Part shown: positions 25,436 through 35,396 of the stretch, in pieces
Layout of the letters: every line of letters begins with the position of its first letter
Numbering within the stretch: the first letter of the stretch is position 1
From: Legionellaceae bacterium
Lineage (GTDB): Bacteria; Pseudomonadota; Gammaproteobacteria; Legionellales; Legionellaceae
NCBI GenBank assembly: GCA_947474165.1
Contig: CANJHO010000002.1
Location: 1 to 58,719 of the forward strand
Direction: 5' to 3'
Length of the DNA: 58,719 bases
The notes under the pieces: generated by a model
Seen by the model: only the letters and a program-made list of their open reading frames with translations
Told to the model about the DNA's origin: nothing
The model's database searches: none
Made by a program: the position numbers and the translations under genes

Positions 25436-26148
25436 TAGCCAAATGCTTTTTTTTGTAATTCAATCAGGTCTTTGGTTCCGGCTTCAGCCAGCGCTAATAA
25501 ATCATTTAATTGATTTCGGTTAAAACTACCGTCTTCAGCAGTGCCTTGCACTTCAATGAACTCACCTTGTTCATTCATGACCACATTCATGTCTGTTTCA
25601 GCGAGAACATCTTCAGCATAATCTAGATCAAGCACTGGCTGCCCTCGATAAATGCCTACTGAGACCGCGGCAATATAATTAAAGACTAATTTTTTTCGTA
25701 ATTTTTCGCGTGACACCATCCAATCTAAGGCATCTTTCATGGCAACACAAGCGCCTGTAATGGCAGCGGTGCGTGTGCCTCCATCGGCTTGAAGGACATC
25801 ACAATCTAGCGTAATTGTTGTTTCACCCAAGCATTTTAAATCAATACAGGCTCGCAGAGATCGGCCAATCAAGCGTTGAATTTCTAAGGTCCGGCCCCCT
25901 TGTTTTCCTCGGCTCGCTTCTCTTTCATTTCGACTATGGGTGGCACGTGGCAGCATCCCATATTCAGCAGTGATCCAACCCTCATTTTTGCCCTTAAGAA
26001 ACCGAGGCACCCCATCAACAACAGAGGCTGTACAAAGAACGCGGGTTTGTCCAAATTCAACAAGAACAGATCCCTCAGCATGTTGTGTAAAATTGCGAGT
26101 AATTTGAATGGGACGAAGTTGATTCGCTTCGCGTTGACTTGGGCGCAT
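25435..26148 (-). CDS. rph: Ribonuclease PH
   Basis: RNase PH trims tRNA 3' ends by phosphorolysis. The 237-residue protein starts [20 protein letters not shown] and has [31 protein letters not shown], and [20 protein letters not shown], a family signature. [19 protein letters not shown], with the catalytic Asp and phosphate-binding residues, follows. The full motif set suggests an active enzyme, unlike the frameshifted rph of E. coli K-12 strains. The TAG stop coincides with a mobile-element terminus. Confidence 0.97.
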   Translation of the reverse strand: MRPSQREANQLRPIQITRNFTQHAEGSVLVEFGQTRVLCTASVVDGVPRFLKGKNEGWITAEYGMLPRATHSRNEREASRGKQGGRTLEIQRLIGRSLRACIDLKCLGETTITLDCDVLQADGGTRTAAITGACVAMKDALDWMVSREKLRKKLVFNYIAAVSVGIYRGQPVLDLDYAEDVLAETDMNVVMNEQGEFIEVQGTAEDGSFNRNQLNDLLALAEAGTKDLIELQKKAFG

Positions 26149-26438
26149 GATGAGTTCCTTGATAAAAGGGGAAAGTATAAACGTTTAAGTTCCTCCTTGC
26201 ACGTTTGATTTTTAGACGGTGGTTTAGATGGTTTGTGAGAATTTTAAGCATAATATGTGTTTGCCTTGTACTTTGAGTTTGCATTTGTACAAATTTGGGG
26301 TATAGTCATCAAACATTAAACCTAGAAAGAAAAAGTGGTTGATGTCTTGGCGAAAGCCTCTTGGTTTATTTTATACGGCTGAGCGTATTGACTGAGTAAG
26401 TGTGCGAACAAATTAAAAACATAGATAGAGTGAAGCCG

Positions 26439-27068
26439 ATGGAAAATCATAACAAAGGAAGTTTATTTATTGTTGCAGCCCCATCGGGTGGTGGAAAAAC
26501 CAGTCTGATAAAACAATTGCTTTCTAGTTTGGATAGGATAGCTGTTTCCATCTCACACACAACACGCAAGAAACGTCCGGGTGAGCGGGATGGTGTGGAT
26601 TATTTTTTTATTGATGAACCCCTTTTTTTTCGGATGATGAATGAAGCCGCTTTTGTTGAACATGCAGCCGTTTTCAATCATTTTTATGGCACCTCGGTTG
26701 CACAGCTCACAGATCGCATGCAGGCTGGGATCGATATTGTCCTAGATATTGATTGGCAGGGGGCGCAACAGATTAAACAGCTATTTACAGATGCTGTGAG
26801 TATTTTTGTAATTCCTCCCTCCCTTGAGGTGCTTAGAGAGCGCTTGATGGGCCGACAGCAAGATGATCAGGCGATTATTCAATCTCGGATGCAAGATGCT
26901 TGCAATGAACTCAGCCATTATGCTGAGTTTGACTATTTAATTGTTAATGATGATTTTGATAAAGCGGCGGAAGAGTTAAAAGCAATCGTGATGGCCTGTC
27001 GCTTGCGTATGGCGCGTCAGGTTGAACAACAACGACAATTGCTTTCATTTCTGCTATCATCGCAGTAA
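26439..27068 (+). CDS. gmk: Guanylate kinase
   Basis: Gmk converts GMP to GDP with ATP. The 209 residues carry the P-loop [14 protein letters not shown], the GMP-binding [20 protein letters not shown], and [10 protein letters not shown]. The start at 26439 is chosen to match the family's length; an in-frame GTG at 26400 would add 13 unconserved residues. It heads the conserved gmk-rpoZ-spoT set, linking nucleotide supply and (p)ppGpp. A perfect TACTGCGCGCAGTA palindrome follows. Confidence 0.95.
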   Translation: MENHNKGSLFIVAAPSGGGKTSLIKQLLSSLDRIAVSISHTTRKKRPGERDGVDYFFIDEPLFFRMMNEAAFVEHAAVFNHFYGTSVAQLTDRMQAGIDIVLDIDWQGAQQIKQLFTDAVSIFVIPPSLEVLRERLMGRQQDDQAIIQSRMQDACNELSHYAEFDYLIVNDDFDKAAEELKAIVMACRLRMARQVEQQRQLLSFLLSSQ

Positions 27069-27069
27069 A

Positions 27070-27092
27070 CTATACTGCGCGCAGTATTATAG
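27070..27092. repeat. TATACTGC palindrome between gmk and rpoZ
   Basis: CTATACTGCGCGCAGTATTATAG contains the unbroken 14-bp palindrome TACTGCGCGCAGTA. It lies in the 65-bp gap inside a conserved operon. A half copy, GTGCAGTATAG, follows rpoZ at about 27361-27371. Confidence 0.7.
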
Positions 27093-27133
27093 CAAACCAT
27101 TTAACGTTTTAATCATTTTTTGGAGTTTGATGT

Positions 27134-27337
27134 ATGGCACGTGTAACGGTTGAAGATTGTTTAGAGAACGTAGAAAATCGTTTTGAATTGGTGATGGTCG
27201 CATCAAAGCGGGCACGCGAAATTGCAGTCCGTGGTGCACAACCCATGGTGGAATGGGAAAATGATAAACCCACCGTGGTTGCATTACGTGAAATTGCTGA
27301 AGGGTTCATTACGGCATCTATATTAGATAAAGAATAG
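27134..27337 (+). CDS. rpoZ: RNA polymerase omega subunit
   Basis: Omega helps assemble RNA polymerase and forms part of a ppGpp site. The 67-residue protein, [20 protein letters not shown] followed by ASKRAREIA and [15 protein letters not shown], fits omega; the N-terminal MARVT is important for ppGpp binding in E. coli. It is shorter than the 91-residue E. coli protein because the acidic tail is missing, as in related intracellular species. Position between gmk and spoT agrees. Confidence 0.96.
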   Translation: MARVTVEDCLENVENRFELVMVASKRAREIAVRGAQPMVEWENDKPTVVALREIAEGFITASILDKE

Positions 27338-27455
27338 TTGGCTTAAATCCTGCGGCTATAGTGCAGTATAGATTGCACCTGCTCATCAACTGCGGTATTT
27401 AATCACCGTGCATTTTTGTTGGATCTTGAATGAATAAAGCCCAAGGGAGTGTTGT

Positions 27456-29582
27456 GTGAGTTACTTTGATGAGTTGCATGAAGAATTGAAACTCTACCTT
27501 GAATCCGACGAAATAGAAAAATGCTATCAAGCTTATTTAGTCGCAGAGAAAGGGCATCAAGGTCAAACCCGTCGTACCGGCGAGGCTTATATTTCACACC
27601 CCGTTGCGGCCGCTCTTATTCTTGCAGAAATGCGGCTGGATTATCAAACCATCATGGCGACCTTGCTTCATGATGTCGTTGAAGACACCAAAACCAGTAA
27701 AGAGGAATTAATCCATCAATTTGGTGAAGATGTAGCGACCCTTGTTGATGGGGTGACGAAATTAACCAAGATTAAATTTGAATCCCGAGCCGAGGCCCAG
27801 GCAGAAAATTTTCGAAAAATGGTCATGGCGATGGTCAAGGATATTCGCGTGATCATCGTTAAATTAGCAGATAGATTGCATAATATGCGAACGCTCGGGG
27901 TGATGCCCACGATAAAAAAAAGGCGTATCGCCATTGAGACCTTGGAAATATATGCACCCATTGCCAATCGTTTGGGGATGCATGTGGTTTACACCGGTCT
28001 TGAGGATCTGGGATTTAAAGCACTTTATCCCATGCGATATCGCGCCATTAAATCAGCAGTTGAAAAATCTCGTGGTAATCGGCGGGAATTAACTCAAAAA
28101 ATTGAACATGATTTGCAAGAGGCACTTGAGGAACTCAATATTCCCTACGAACATGTCTTCGGTCGGCAAAAACATTTATACAGTATTTACCGTAAAATGC
28201 GTCAAAAAAAAGCTTCTTTTGCGGAAATCACAGATGTCTTTGCTTTTCGTGTGGTAACAGAAGACATTGACTCTTGTTATCGAGTCATGGGTGCGCTGCA
28301 CCGCACTTATAAACCGGTGCCTCAACGATTTAAAGATTATATTGGCATCCCGAAAGTGAATGGGTACCAATCCTTACATACCACTTTATTTGGTCCTTTT
28401 GGAGTTCCTCTTGAAGTGCAAATTCGCACGCGCGATATGGACAATGTCGCTGAAAATGGCGTCGCTGCGCACTGGATTTATAAATCTGAAGGGGTTGAGG
28501 TCAATGAAGCGCAGCTGCGTGCTCGTGAGTGGGTGCAACGCCTATTAGAAATGCAACGCAGCACAGGCAATTCTTTAGAGTTTATTGAAAATGTAAAGAT
28601 CGATTTATTTCCTGATGAAGTCTATGTGTTTACCCCCAAAGGACACATCATGGAACTGCCGAAGGGTGCCACACCGGTCGATTTTGCTTATAGTGTTCAT
28701 TCTGGTGTGGGAAATCGTTGTGTGGCTGCAAAAGTAAATCGTCGTTTGGTGCCCCTCAGTATCCCCTTAACCAATGGGCAAACTGTAGAAATTATTACAG
28801 CGCCTGGCGCGCATCCTAATCCTGGGTGGTTGAATTTTGTAGTGACCGGAAAAGCTCGGGGTAACATTCGTAATTTTTTAAAAAGTCAGCACCATGCTGA
28901 ATCGATTGTATTGGGGACGAGACTTTTAGAGCAGGCTTTTATTGAGCTCGGCAGCCACTATGCGGAGGTACCCCCAGAGTCATTACAAGCCCTGCTGAAT
29001 GATTTACATTATAAATCGATGGATGATTTATTATATGCTCTCGGCATTGGTAACGAAATGTCGATGGTTATTGCGAAGCGCCTGGTGGTTGCTGAAGAAA
29101 GTGGAACACTGGTGAAAACAACGAAAGGGGGCGCACTCGCAATCAAAGGGACGGAGGGCATGGTGGTTCACTTTGCTGAATGTTGCCAACCTATTCCTGG
29201 GGATAATATTGTGGGTCGCTTTCAACAGGGACGGGGCATATTGGTTCATGTCAGTGATTGCCCCTCAATTAAAAAAGTGCGCAGTAATCCGGAACAATTT
29301 TTATCACTTCGCTGGGATGATGAGGTCACTGGGGAATTCTGGGTCGACATTACCGTGGATGTAGCCAATGAACGCGGTGTTTTGGGAGCCCTTGCCACGG
29401 CCATTGCCGAAGCGGAATCTAACATTGGTAACATTAGTGTGGATCCACGGGATGGTCGTCATAATGCAGTGACTTTCTCCATTAGCGTTCTGAATAGGTC
29501 CCATTTGGCAAAAGTAATGCGCCGATTGCGGGCGAATAAAGTGGTCATGCGATTGTATCGTAAAAAACAAGGGGATTCGTAG
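27456..29582 (+). CDS. spoT: Bifunctional (p)ppGpp synthetase/hydrolase
   Basis: The 708-residue protein has a hydrolase HD domain with intact HD (residues 72-73, in LLHDVVEDT). A RelA/SpoT synthetase domain follows (GRQKHLYSIYRKM through IPKVNGYQSLHTTL to QIRTRDMDNVAENGVAAHW), then a TGS domain (VYVFTPKGHIMELPKGATPV) and a C-terminal ACT domain. Both catalytic domains look complete. The start is GTG. It controls the stringent response, which governs replicative-to-transmissive switching in Legionella; that link is from known biology. It is 3 bp before ridA. Confidence 0.97.
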   Translation: MSYFDELHEELKLYLESDEIEKCYQAYLVAEKGHQGQTRRTGEAYISHPVAAALILAEMRLDYQTIMATLLHDVVEDTKTSKEELIHQFGEDVATLVDGVTKLTKIKFESRAEAQAENFRKMVMAMVKDIRVIIVKLADRLHNMRTLGVMPTIKKRRIAIETLEIYAPIANRLGMHVVYTGLEDLGFKALYPMRYRAIKSAVEKSRGNRRELTQKIEHDLQEALEELNIPYEHVFGRQKHLYSIYRKMRQKKASFAEITDVFAFRVVTEDIDSCYRVMGALHRTYKPVPQRFKDYIGIPKVNGYQSLHTTLFGPFGVPLEVQIRTRDMDNVAENGVAAHWIYKSEGVEVNEAQLRAREWVQRLLEMQRSTGNSLEFIENVKIDLFPDEVYVFTPKGHIMELPKGATPVDFAYSVHSGVGNRCVAAKVNRRLVPLSIPLTNGQTVEIITAPGAHPNPGWLNFVVTGKARGNIRNFLKSQHHAESIVLGTRLLEQAFIELGSHYAEVPPESLQALLNDLHYKSMDDLLYALGIGNEMSMVIAKRLVVAEESGTLVKTTKGGALAIKGTEGMVVHFAECCQPIPGDNIVGRFQQGRGILVHVSDCPSIKKVRSNPEQFLSLRWDDEVTGEFWVDITVDVANERGVLGALATAIAEAESNIGNISVDPRDGRHNAVTFSISVLNRSHLAKVMRRLRANKVVMRLYRKKQGDS

Positions 29583-29585
29583 TTC

Positions 29586-29963
29586 ATGCAACCTGTACAC
29601 AGTAAATTAGCACCAGCAGCCATTGGCACTTATAGTCAAGCGATAAAATGTGGCGATACCGTCTATTTATCAGGTCAAATTCCATTGGATCCAAACACCA
29701 TGCAATTATGCAGTGATGAAATCCGTTTGCAAATAGCCCAAGTTTTTGAAAACCTAGCCGCTGTGTGTGTCGCCGCTGGGGGTGGTTTGGCTAATATTGT
29801 TAAATTGAATGTCTATTTGATTGATTTGAATCATTTTCCGTTAATTAACGACATCATGACACATTATTTCAATGAACCTTATCCTGCACGTTGTGCCATA
29901 GGGGTTGCTGCATTACCCCGTGGAGCCCTTGTTGAAATGGATGCTATTATGGTTGTCGCATGA
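29586..29963 (+). CDS. ridA: 2-iminobutanoate/2-iminopropanoate deaminase
   Basis: RidA hydrolyses reactive enamine/imine intermediates released by PLP enzymes, protecting against 2-aminoacrylate. The 125-residue protein shows the family pattern [20 protein letters not shown], then [26 protein letters not shown] follows, with the catalytic Arg of the PARxA segment, then MDAIMVVA. Two rid-family positions are intact, so activity is expected. It is between spoT and uup and overlaps uup by 4 bp. Confidence 0.95.
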   Translation: MQPVHSKLAPAAIGTYSQAIKCGDTVYLSGQIPLDPNTMQLCSDEIRLQIAQVFENLAAVCVAAGGGLANIVKLNVYLIDLNHFPLINDIMTHYFNEPYPARCAIGVAALPRGALVEMDAIMVVA

Positions 29964-31813
29964 GTATTCTATCCCTTCATGGTGTCAGTTTAATTCTCGC
30001 CAATCACTGTATTCTCGATCAAGTTGATTGGCAAATTCAGCCCCAAGACAAAATTGCGTTGGTCGGGCGCAACGGCGCTGGTAAATCAACGTTATTGAAA
30101 TTATTACAAGGTGAGATGGTTCAAGACAAGGGTCAAATTCATCAGATGAATGGGTTGAGAGTTGCAGGCCTCACCCAAGAGGTGCCGATTAGTGACAATG
30201 AATCAGTCTACCATTTTCTTGTGAAAGGCTTAGGTCCGGTTGGAGAAATTTTATCACAATATCATCAAGCATTGTCGTGCTCTAATATTGACAAACTGGC
30301 GCATTATCAGCATCAAATTGATGATTTACAAGCCTGGGATTTGATGCCTCGCATTGATACGATGGCTAGCCATTTAGGATTGGATCCGGACTCCTCAATG
30401 AATCATTTATCCGGTGGCATGAAACGACGCGCATTATTGGCCGCAGCCTTAATTGCAGCACCTGATTTATTATTACTGGATGAGCCAACAAACCATTTGG
30501 ATATTGGTGCGATTGAATGGCTTGAAACCTATTTGAAAAGTTATTCAGGCAGCCTCGTGGTTGTAACCCATGATCGTGAGTTTTTAGCCCAAGTGGCAAA
30601 TTGCATCGTTGAAATTGACAGGGGAAAACTAAATCGTCATGCCTGTAATTATGAAACCTATTTGGATCGTCGTGAGGCCATGCGCCTCAGTGAACAAAAA
30701 CATGATGCTTTATTTGATAAGCGCCTGAGTGAAGAAGAGGTCTGGTTACGTACCGGTGTTAAAGCGAGGCGCACACGAAATGAAGGGCGCGTTCGAGCCC
30801 TGGAGGCCATGCGCCTTGCACATAAAAATCGTCGCTCCCAAGCAGGCAAGGTTAAATCACTAGCACTAGATGTTTCTCGATCAGGCAATGTTGTGATTGA
30901 GGCCCTAGACTTAAATTATACCCTTGATAACAAGCCGTTGGTGCGTGATTTTTCTTTCCTGTTAACCCGGGGGGATAAGGTCGGAATTATTGGGCCTAAT
31001 GGCTGTGGAAAAACCACGTTGGTGCGCCTATTGTTAGATGATCTCAAAGCCGATTCTGGGCAAATTCGCCGAGGGACCTCCTTAGATATTGCTTATTTTG
31101 ATCAATTACGGCGTGTGCTAGATGAAGAACAAACGGTCATGGCCAATGTGGGCGATGGCGCCGATTATGTGACCATCAACGGCCAACAAAAGCATGTGGC
31201 CTCTTATTTACGGGACTTTTTATTTCCGCCAGAACGGTTTAATCAGCCTGTTTCATCGCTCTCAGGCGGGGAGCGCAATCGTTTGTTATTAGCGAAATTA
31301 TTTGCAAAGCCCGTTAACTTATTGGTAATGGATGAGCCCACCAATGATTTAGACATTGAAACCTTGGAGTTATTGGAAACCTTATTGGTCGACTACCCGG
31401 GGACATTGCTTTTAATCAGCCATGATCGTGCTTTTATTAATCATGTTGTAACCAGCGTTTTGATTTATGAAGGGGAAGGGCATTTTAACGAGTATGTTGG
31501 TGGGTATGAAGAATATCGTCAGTATAAACAATTGCAACGGGAAACCGTGGCCATTCAGCCGAAGACGGCAGATGTTGTTAGCACGCAAAAGTTAACATTC
31601 AATGAGCAACGCGAGTTATCAAAATTGCCGCAACAAATTGAATCCTTAGAGCAGACAATCAAGGCTTTGCAGGATGAGATGGCAGCCCCCTCGTTTTATC
31701 TTCAACCCACTGAAATGACGACCAAAGTCAATAACCAACTGATTGAAAAAGAAAAGAAATTAGCAGAACTTTATGAACGTTGGGATGTGTTAGAGGCTAA
31801 AAAGATATGTTAG
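29960..31813 (+). CDS. uup: ABC-F ATPase, Uup type
   Basis: A soluble ABC-F protein with two ATP-binding cassettes. Walker A motifs are GRNGAGKST (residue about 37) and GPNGCGKTT; signatures are LSGGMKRR and LSGGERNR; both DEPTNHLD and DEPTNDLD are present. The [17 protein letters not shown] linker and the C-terminal coiled coil (after residue about 540) match Uup, which acts on ribosomes or branched DNA and suppresses transposon excision in E. coli. It overlaps ridA and the next membrane gene. Confidence 0.93.
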   Translation: MSILSLHGVSLILANHCILDQVDWQIQPQDKIALVGRNGAGKSTLLKLLQGEMVQDKGQIHQMNGLRVAGLTQEVPISDNESVYHFLVKGLGPVGEILSQYHQALSCSNIDKLAHYQHQIDDLQAWDLMPRIDTMASHLGLDPDSSMNHLSGGMKRRALLAAALIAAPDLLLLDEPTNHLDIGAIEWLETYLKSYSGSLVVVTHDREFLAQVANCIVEIDRGKLNRHACNYETYLDRREAMRLSEQKHDALFDKRLSEEEVWLRTGVKARRTRNEGRVRALEAMRLAHKNRRSQAGKVKSLALDVSRSGNVVIEALDLNYTLDNKPLVRDFSFLLTRGDKVGIIGPNGCGKTTLVRLLLDDLKADSGQIRRGTSLDIAYFDQLRRVLDEEQTVMANVGDGADYVTINGQQKHVASYLRDFLFPPERFNQPVSSLSGGERNRLLLAKLFAKPVNLLVMDEPTNDLDIETLELLETLLVDYPGTLLLISHDRAFINHVVTSVLIYEGEGHFNEYVGGYEEYRQYKQLQRETVAIQPKTADVVSTQKLTFNEQRELSKLPQQIESLEQTIKALQDEMAAPSFYLQPTEMTTKVNNQLIEKEKKLAELYERWDVLEAKKIC

Positions 31814-32226
31814 TCTCGATCGCTTTAATTGTATTAATATCATCCATAGTGGTGTTTTTTGCTCGTGAATTCGGGGAGCTATTTAAGAAGATTTTTAAAA
31901 TACCTGGCCTTAAATTATTACTTCCCTTGTTCGTAGCCTCGACACTACTGATTGTTTATGAGGTCTTTGTGCATTGGTTGTTGCTTCGGTTGCAGAAAAT
32001 AGTGCATCAACTCATCGTTAAATTAGCAACCATCCTGCCGTTTGAAAAAGGCGCTTTGTTTATCGCCAGGATTATTTTATTATTTATGATTGGAAGCCTT
32101 CCTATTTGGATTGAAGCATGGTCCGATTTTCGTAAAACTTATAAAGAACCTCATTCAGGCATCTATTGGATAGGGATGATGCTGTGGATTATCACAGCTG
32201 TTTTGCTGACGGTGGCTTATAAATAG
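31807..32226 (+). CDS. Small membrane protein, unknown
   Basis: A 139-residue protein with about four hydrophobic segments (near residues 1-20, 32-55, 80-100 and 120-137) and a basic loop FGELFKKIFKIPGLK. I recognise no family. Its start overlaps the uup stop by 7 bp, so it is probably translated from the spoT-ridA-uup transcript. A short convergent ORF overlaps its 3' end. Confidence 0.65.
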   Translation: MLVSIALIVLISSIVVFFAREFGELFKKIFKIPGLKLLLPLFVASTLLIVYEVFVHWLLLRLQKIVHQLIVKLATILPFEKGALFIARIILLFMIGSLPIWIEAWSDFRKTYKEPHSGIYWIGMMLWIITAVLLTVAYK

Positions 32227-32331
32227 GGTGTTTTCATCTTTAGCAACAGCAGAAAGACGGCTGGGCGTACATTCATTAAGACGGTTTGCAAGGTTTGCTA
32301 AGTATTTAAGTTGTTCATCTAGCTCTTTCAT
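32155..32331 (-). CDS. Possible short helical protein
   Basis: A 58-codon frame starting MKELDEQLKYLANLANRL, an amphipathic helix, with AAGGA at a fair distance before the ATG. The C-terminal third runs across the end of the convergent membrane gene and looks less protein-like. No family recognised; it may be real but short-lived in evolution. Confidence 0.35.
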   Translation of the reverse strand: MKELDEQLKYLANLANRLNECTPSRLSAVAKDENTLFISHRQQNSCDNPQHHPYPIDA

Positions 32332-32628
32332 AAATCTCATCCTTGTAGCCCCATATGGTTTAAATATAGCATATATTTATTAGGATATTATGAATGGCTA
32401 AAGAGGCGATCTTGACCTACTCTTATGGATAATCACATCCGGTTTATTGTGACGAATCAATATTGACAAGCCATCATTAGTCATTTCACACATTATCGTA
32501 AGATTATTGAAAATAACTCAAAATGTGCAAAATGTTTTGATGAAATAGATTAAAATTAAAAAAGAAGAGTCATTGTGTGTAGTGTTTTTTCTTTTTAATT
32601 TCAATTGTTTTTATAAGAGGTACTGAAA

Positions 32629-33354
32629 ATGGGTATTAGCCAAGAAGCTTATAGAGTTCAGCAAGAAGATTTATTTAAGCAATATAAGAACGCGGAACAA
32701 GCCAATAAAAAAGCCCTCTATGAACAGATGACGATAAACTTTCTTCGTAAACAAATCGAGGATCATCAGCTTGAAATAGTACCTCCAGGCAGTGAAAATA
32801 GTGATAAAATGACCGTTTTAAATACCTCTCCTGTAGTCAGTCGAAAGCCTAAGGAATCAACAGATGATGGCATCACGCTGATATCAACCCCAAAAATAAC
32901 CTTGGAGAACATGGATAAATTCTTGACTATTAAAAATAGTGCAGGACAACCGGTTGATTGTAAAAAGCTATTTAAGGATAATCCCCAAGTCCTACAAAAA
33001 ATATGTGATCTCATCAATTTCGGTGTAAAACAGCAACATGAGGAACTAGCCAAAAAGATGGGGCTTGATGTAACCCGATTGGAAAATGGTTCTAATTATG
33101 ATTATGTATATAAAAGCAAGTCTGCGTTGGGCCTTGATGAAATGGATAAGCGGGTTGATAGCATTATGAATGACGTTAAAGGTGACCCTATTGCTGCAAT
33201 GATGCAGCCAATCTCACCCACCTCACCCACCTCACCCACCTCACCCATCTCGCCCATTCCCCCAGTACCCATGAGACAAATTTCAGGACAACCTCCTACT
33301 GATATTAATCTTTCAGGGGAACAGGATGTTAATCCTAAAGCAAAGCCTAGCTAG
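32629..33354 (+). CDS. Unknown protein with Ser-Pro-Thr tandem repeats (effector-like)
   Basis: I do not recognise this 241-residue protein. It begins with a charged helical region (QQEDLFKQYKNAEQANKKAL). A middle domain has LENMDKFLTIKNSAGQ and LQKICDLINFGVKQQHEEL. Near residue 195 it enters a SPT-SPT-SPT-SPI run encoded by 9-bp tandem repeats, followed by a Pro/Gln tail. A good site, AAGAGGT, precedes the ATG. No membrane segment. The TAG stop coincides with the first base of a mobile palindrome. Secretion is only a guess from its build and neighbours. Confidence 0.65.
   Translation: MGISQEAYRVQQEDLFKQYKNAEQANKKALYEQMTINFLRKQIEDHQLEIVPPGSENSDKMTVLNTSPVVSRKPKESTDDGITLISTPKITLENMDKFLTIKNSAGQPVDCKKLFKDNPQVLQKICDLINFGVKQQHEELAKKMGLDVTRLENGSNYDYVYKSKSALGLDEMDKRVDSIMNDVKGDPIAAMMQPISPTSPTSPTSPISPIPPVPMRQISGQPPTDINLSGEQDVNPKAKPS
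33209..33253 (+). repeat. 9-bp tandem repeat coding for Ser-Pro-Thr
   Basis: The unit TCACCCACC (read S-P-T) is repeated about four times, followed by diverged TCACCCATC and TCGCCCATT. In-frame 9-bp units allow length change without frameshift, a typical variable-number repeat. Confidence 0.8.
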
Positions 33355-33533
33355 TGCCTCATCAACATTGAATCCTCGGGTTGGCATCCTAGCTTGCATG
33401 CATCTTTAAACGATTTTATTAGGCAAAAATGCTCAGATTAGCGGTGCTAGTCCTGCGCTTTTTGCCTAATAAAATCGTTTAAATCTGAACGCAATCTAAG
33501 CGCCAACCCGAAGATTCAATGTTGACGAGGCAC
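33354..33533. mobile_element. 180-bp TA-targeting palindromic element (MITE-like)
   Basis: Ends GTGCCTCATCAACATTGAAT and its near-complement ATTCAATGTTGACGAGGCAC. A second pair of arms, TTTAAACGATTTTATTAGGC with its complement, flanks the centre. The left flank is C-TA, within the TAG stop of the upstream gene. The right flank is TC, a likely mutated TA, followed at 33536 by a terminus of the IS630-type element. Related ends lie at 25414-25435 and 43934-43954. No coding capacity. Confidence 0.75.
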
Positions 33534-33535
33534 TC

Positions 33536-33551
33536 GTACCGTTTCCATTTG
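33536..33551. repeat. Solitary IS630-type terminus
   Basis: GTACCGTTTCCATTTG matches the first 15 bases of the inverted repeats at 56956 and 43957. No right end follows before the next gene, so it is a remnant or a partial copy. Confidence 0.55.
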
Positions 33552-33589
33552 GTTTTTTCCGATGCAAATGAGTATTTCAGTGAGTTTTT

Positions 33590-35197
33590 TTAAGAGGCTA
33601 AAGACAATAGTGGATTGCTATTTATTGCACTGTTGTCATTGATTATATCTGCTTCATTGGCAGACTCCTGATGAAAGGTCGGTGCTCTCTGTTTGGTGTA
33701 GGGTTCACCACCAAAGAAGCTAGCGGTTTGTTGCCAAAAAGTTCTTTCTTCAATGTTAATGCAGTCTGCTTTTTTATTAGTATTAAAAAATCGATGGGAC
33801 TGAGCTGCTGTTTTACAGCCTAGCAAGGTAGCAGTTCTAATATCCTCAGGGATGGGTTCTTTTGGTAAGGGTAATATCTCAATTACCTTGGCTATTTCAA
33901 CGTTAGGATTTTTAATGAACTGGTTACTTGTATAAAGCATGACAGTGACACTCAGATTGTATATCAAATCGATGATGAGGTTTGTGGTTTGTTCGATGTC
34001 TAACGGGGTAGGGGGGATGAAAGATACCAATAACATTGCGCTGGCGGTTAAAATAAACTGAAAACAAGCCAATGAGGGTTGTATTTTATACAGATTAATA
34101 AGAATCATAGCCATCAAATAGAAGTCATAAAGAACAATGGCCACCTCGATATCACTGAGTGTGATGATGTTGGCAAAGGCCATGATGCCTGGAAATGCAT
34201 AGATTGAGGCCAATACAACCACGGAAAAAATCGCGACAACTGGAATAGGGGATATACCAATCCGTGCAGTGAGGGGCCTTATGATTTGGTTCACTGGGCA
34301 TGCGATACTTTCAAATATATTTGACAGCATTGGAAGGCTAAATCCTGCAAAATAAAGTAATGGTGTGATGTATAGGGGGATTAACGTTGCAATAGTAAAA
34401 GTTAATATCTCAAGCGCTAAGATCAGGGCTTTAATAAAATTAAACTGATTGCTATTAAACAGGTTGTTAAAATCAGATTGAATTTTCAGCATAACCTTCT
34501 TTAAGCAATATAAAGTTAAAGTGCAGATCATTAAATTAATGCTATTGATGATAGCAACGATGCATTTGATTGGGGAAAGCAATTTGCGTTTGGCTAAGAT
34601 TGGCATCAAATTCCCTGTGGCCAAGGCTTTGCGATATTGAAAATCATCCAAGTATTCCTCAGCAAAGAGGCGGATGATTAATTCCCTCCATTTACGAGTG
34701 AGCTCGGTTTTGAGAGTTTCTTTTGATTGGTTGTAAAGGTAGGTTGCGCGTCGCTTATTAAATTTATCTTGGGATTTTTCTATGCTTAATGCAAGATTGA
34801 TAAAGTCACCATAGTAGGACCCAAAGGCTAATTTGGTATCTTCTGTGCGCAGTGCTGAAAATGCTTGTCTTAGATCCTTCAGGGTCTCTTCTATATTTTC
34901 TTGTAGTAATAAATCAAACGCTGTCTCAGGTAAATAAATGGTTTTTAATTTAAAATACTGCACAATTTCTTCCGTGTAATATTCTTTTTTATCTTTTAAC
35001 ATAGCATACGCGTTGTTGATTGCGATGATACGGTTGTGGGCTTTTGGGTCGTTTGGATTTTTGTCAGGATGATTTTTAAAAGAGAGTTCTAGCCATTGCC
35101 TTCTAATTTTGGCATGCTGCTCATCTTCTGATAGATGGGCTAAATCTGAATGTTTAAGGTTAAGGATTTTTAACTGAGTATTGTCAAATCTAGGCAT
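33590..35197 (-). CDS. J-domain multi-pass membrane protein, unknown
   Basis: A 535-residue protein. Residues 1-75 are a J domain: the HPD motif is at 43-45 within WLELSFKNHPDKNPN, followed by NRIIAINNAYAML. J domains stimulate Hsp70 ATPase. A helical stretch (about 80-200) leads to six or seven hydrophobic segments (about 205-425), then a hydrophilic tail with TKQRAPTFHQESANEAD. It lacks the Gly/Phe and zinc regions of DnaJ. It is not a known chaperone gene; the build would suit a membrane-inserted effector or a co-chaperone. Poorly conserved surroundings, with repeats on both sides. Confidence 0.7.
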   Translation of the reverse strand: MPRFDNTQLKILNLKHSDLAHLSEDEQHAKIRRQWLELSFKNHPDKNPNDPKAHNRIIAINNAYAMLKDKKEYYTEEIVQYFKLKTIYLPETAFDLLLQENIEETLKDLRQAFSALRTEDTKLAFGSYYGDFINLALSIEKSQDKFNKRRATYLYNQSKETLKTELTRKWRELIIRLFAEEYLDDFQYRKALATGNLMPILAKRKLLSPIKCIVAIINSINLMICTLTLYCLKKVMLKIQSDFNNLFNSNQFNFIKALILALEILTFTIATLIPLYITPLLYFAGFSLPMLSNIFESIACPVNQIIRPLTARIGISPIPVVAIFSVVVLASIYAFPGIMAFANIITLSDIEVAIVLYDFYLMAMILINLYKIQPSLACFQFILTASAMLLVSFIPPTPLDIEQTTNLIIDLIYNLSVTVMLYTSNQFIKNPNVEIAKVIEILPLPKEPIPEDIRTATLLGCKTAAQSHRFFNTNKKADCINIEERTFWQQTASFFGGEPYTKQRAPTFHQESANEADIINDNSAINSNPLLSLAS

Positions 35198-35333
35198 TAT
35201 TTTATATCTCTTATCAAAAAAATTAGTGACAACCCACCTATTTGGGCAAGGGCTCGAGTAGTTACAAAAAGTTGAAATGTATCTTGTTTTGAAAAAAAGT
35301 TCAATGTGTTATGAAAACCAACAGCAAGTTCCC

Positions 35334-35355
35334 GCCGTGCGTCAGAATTCAATGA
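35334..35355. repeat. Short repeat also present at 51237-51258
   Basis: GCCGTGCGTCAGAATTCAAT followed by GA occurs with one mismatch at 51237. Both copies are intergenic. Function unknown; possibly the end of a decayed mobile repeat. Confidence 0.4.
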
Positions 35356-35396
35356 TTATGCGCAGTATGTTCACAAATACGTTATACGCATTCATC

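Noticed and set aside
33209..33253. Short CRISPR-like periodicity in the CTCACCCAC repeat
   Set aside because: Units of 9 bp are contiguous without spacers, lie in a coding frame, and encode S-P-T; not a CRISPR array.
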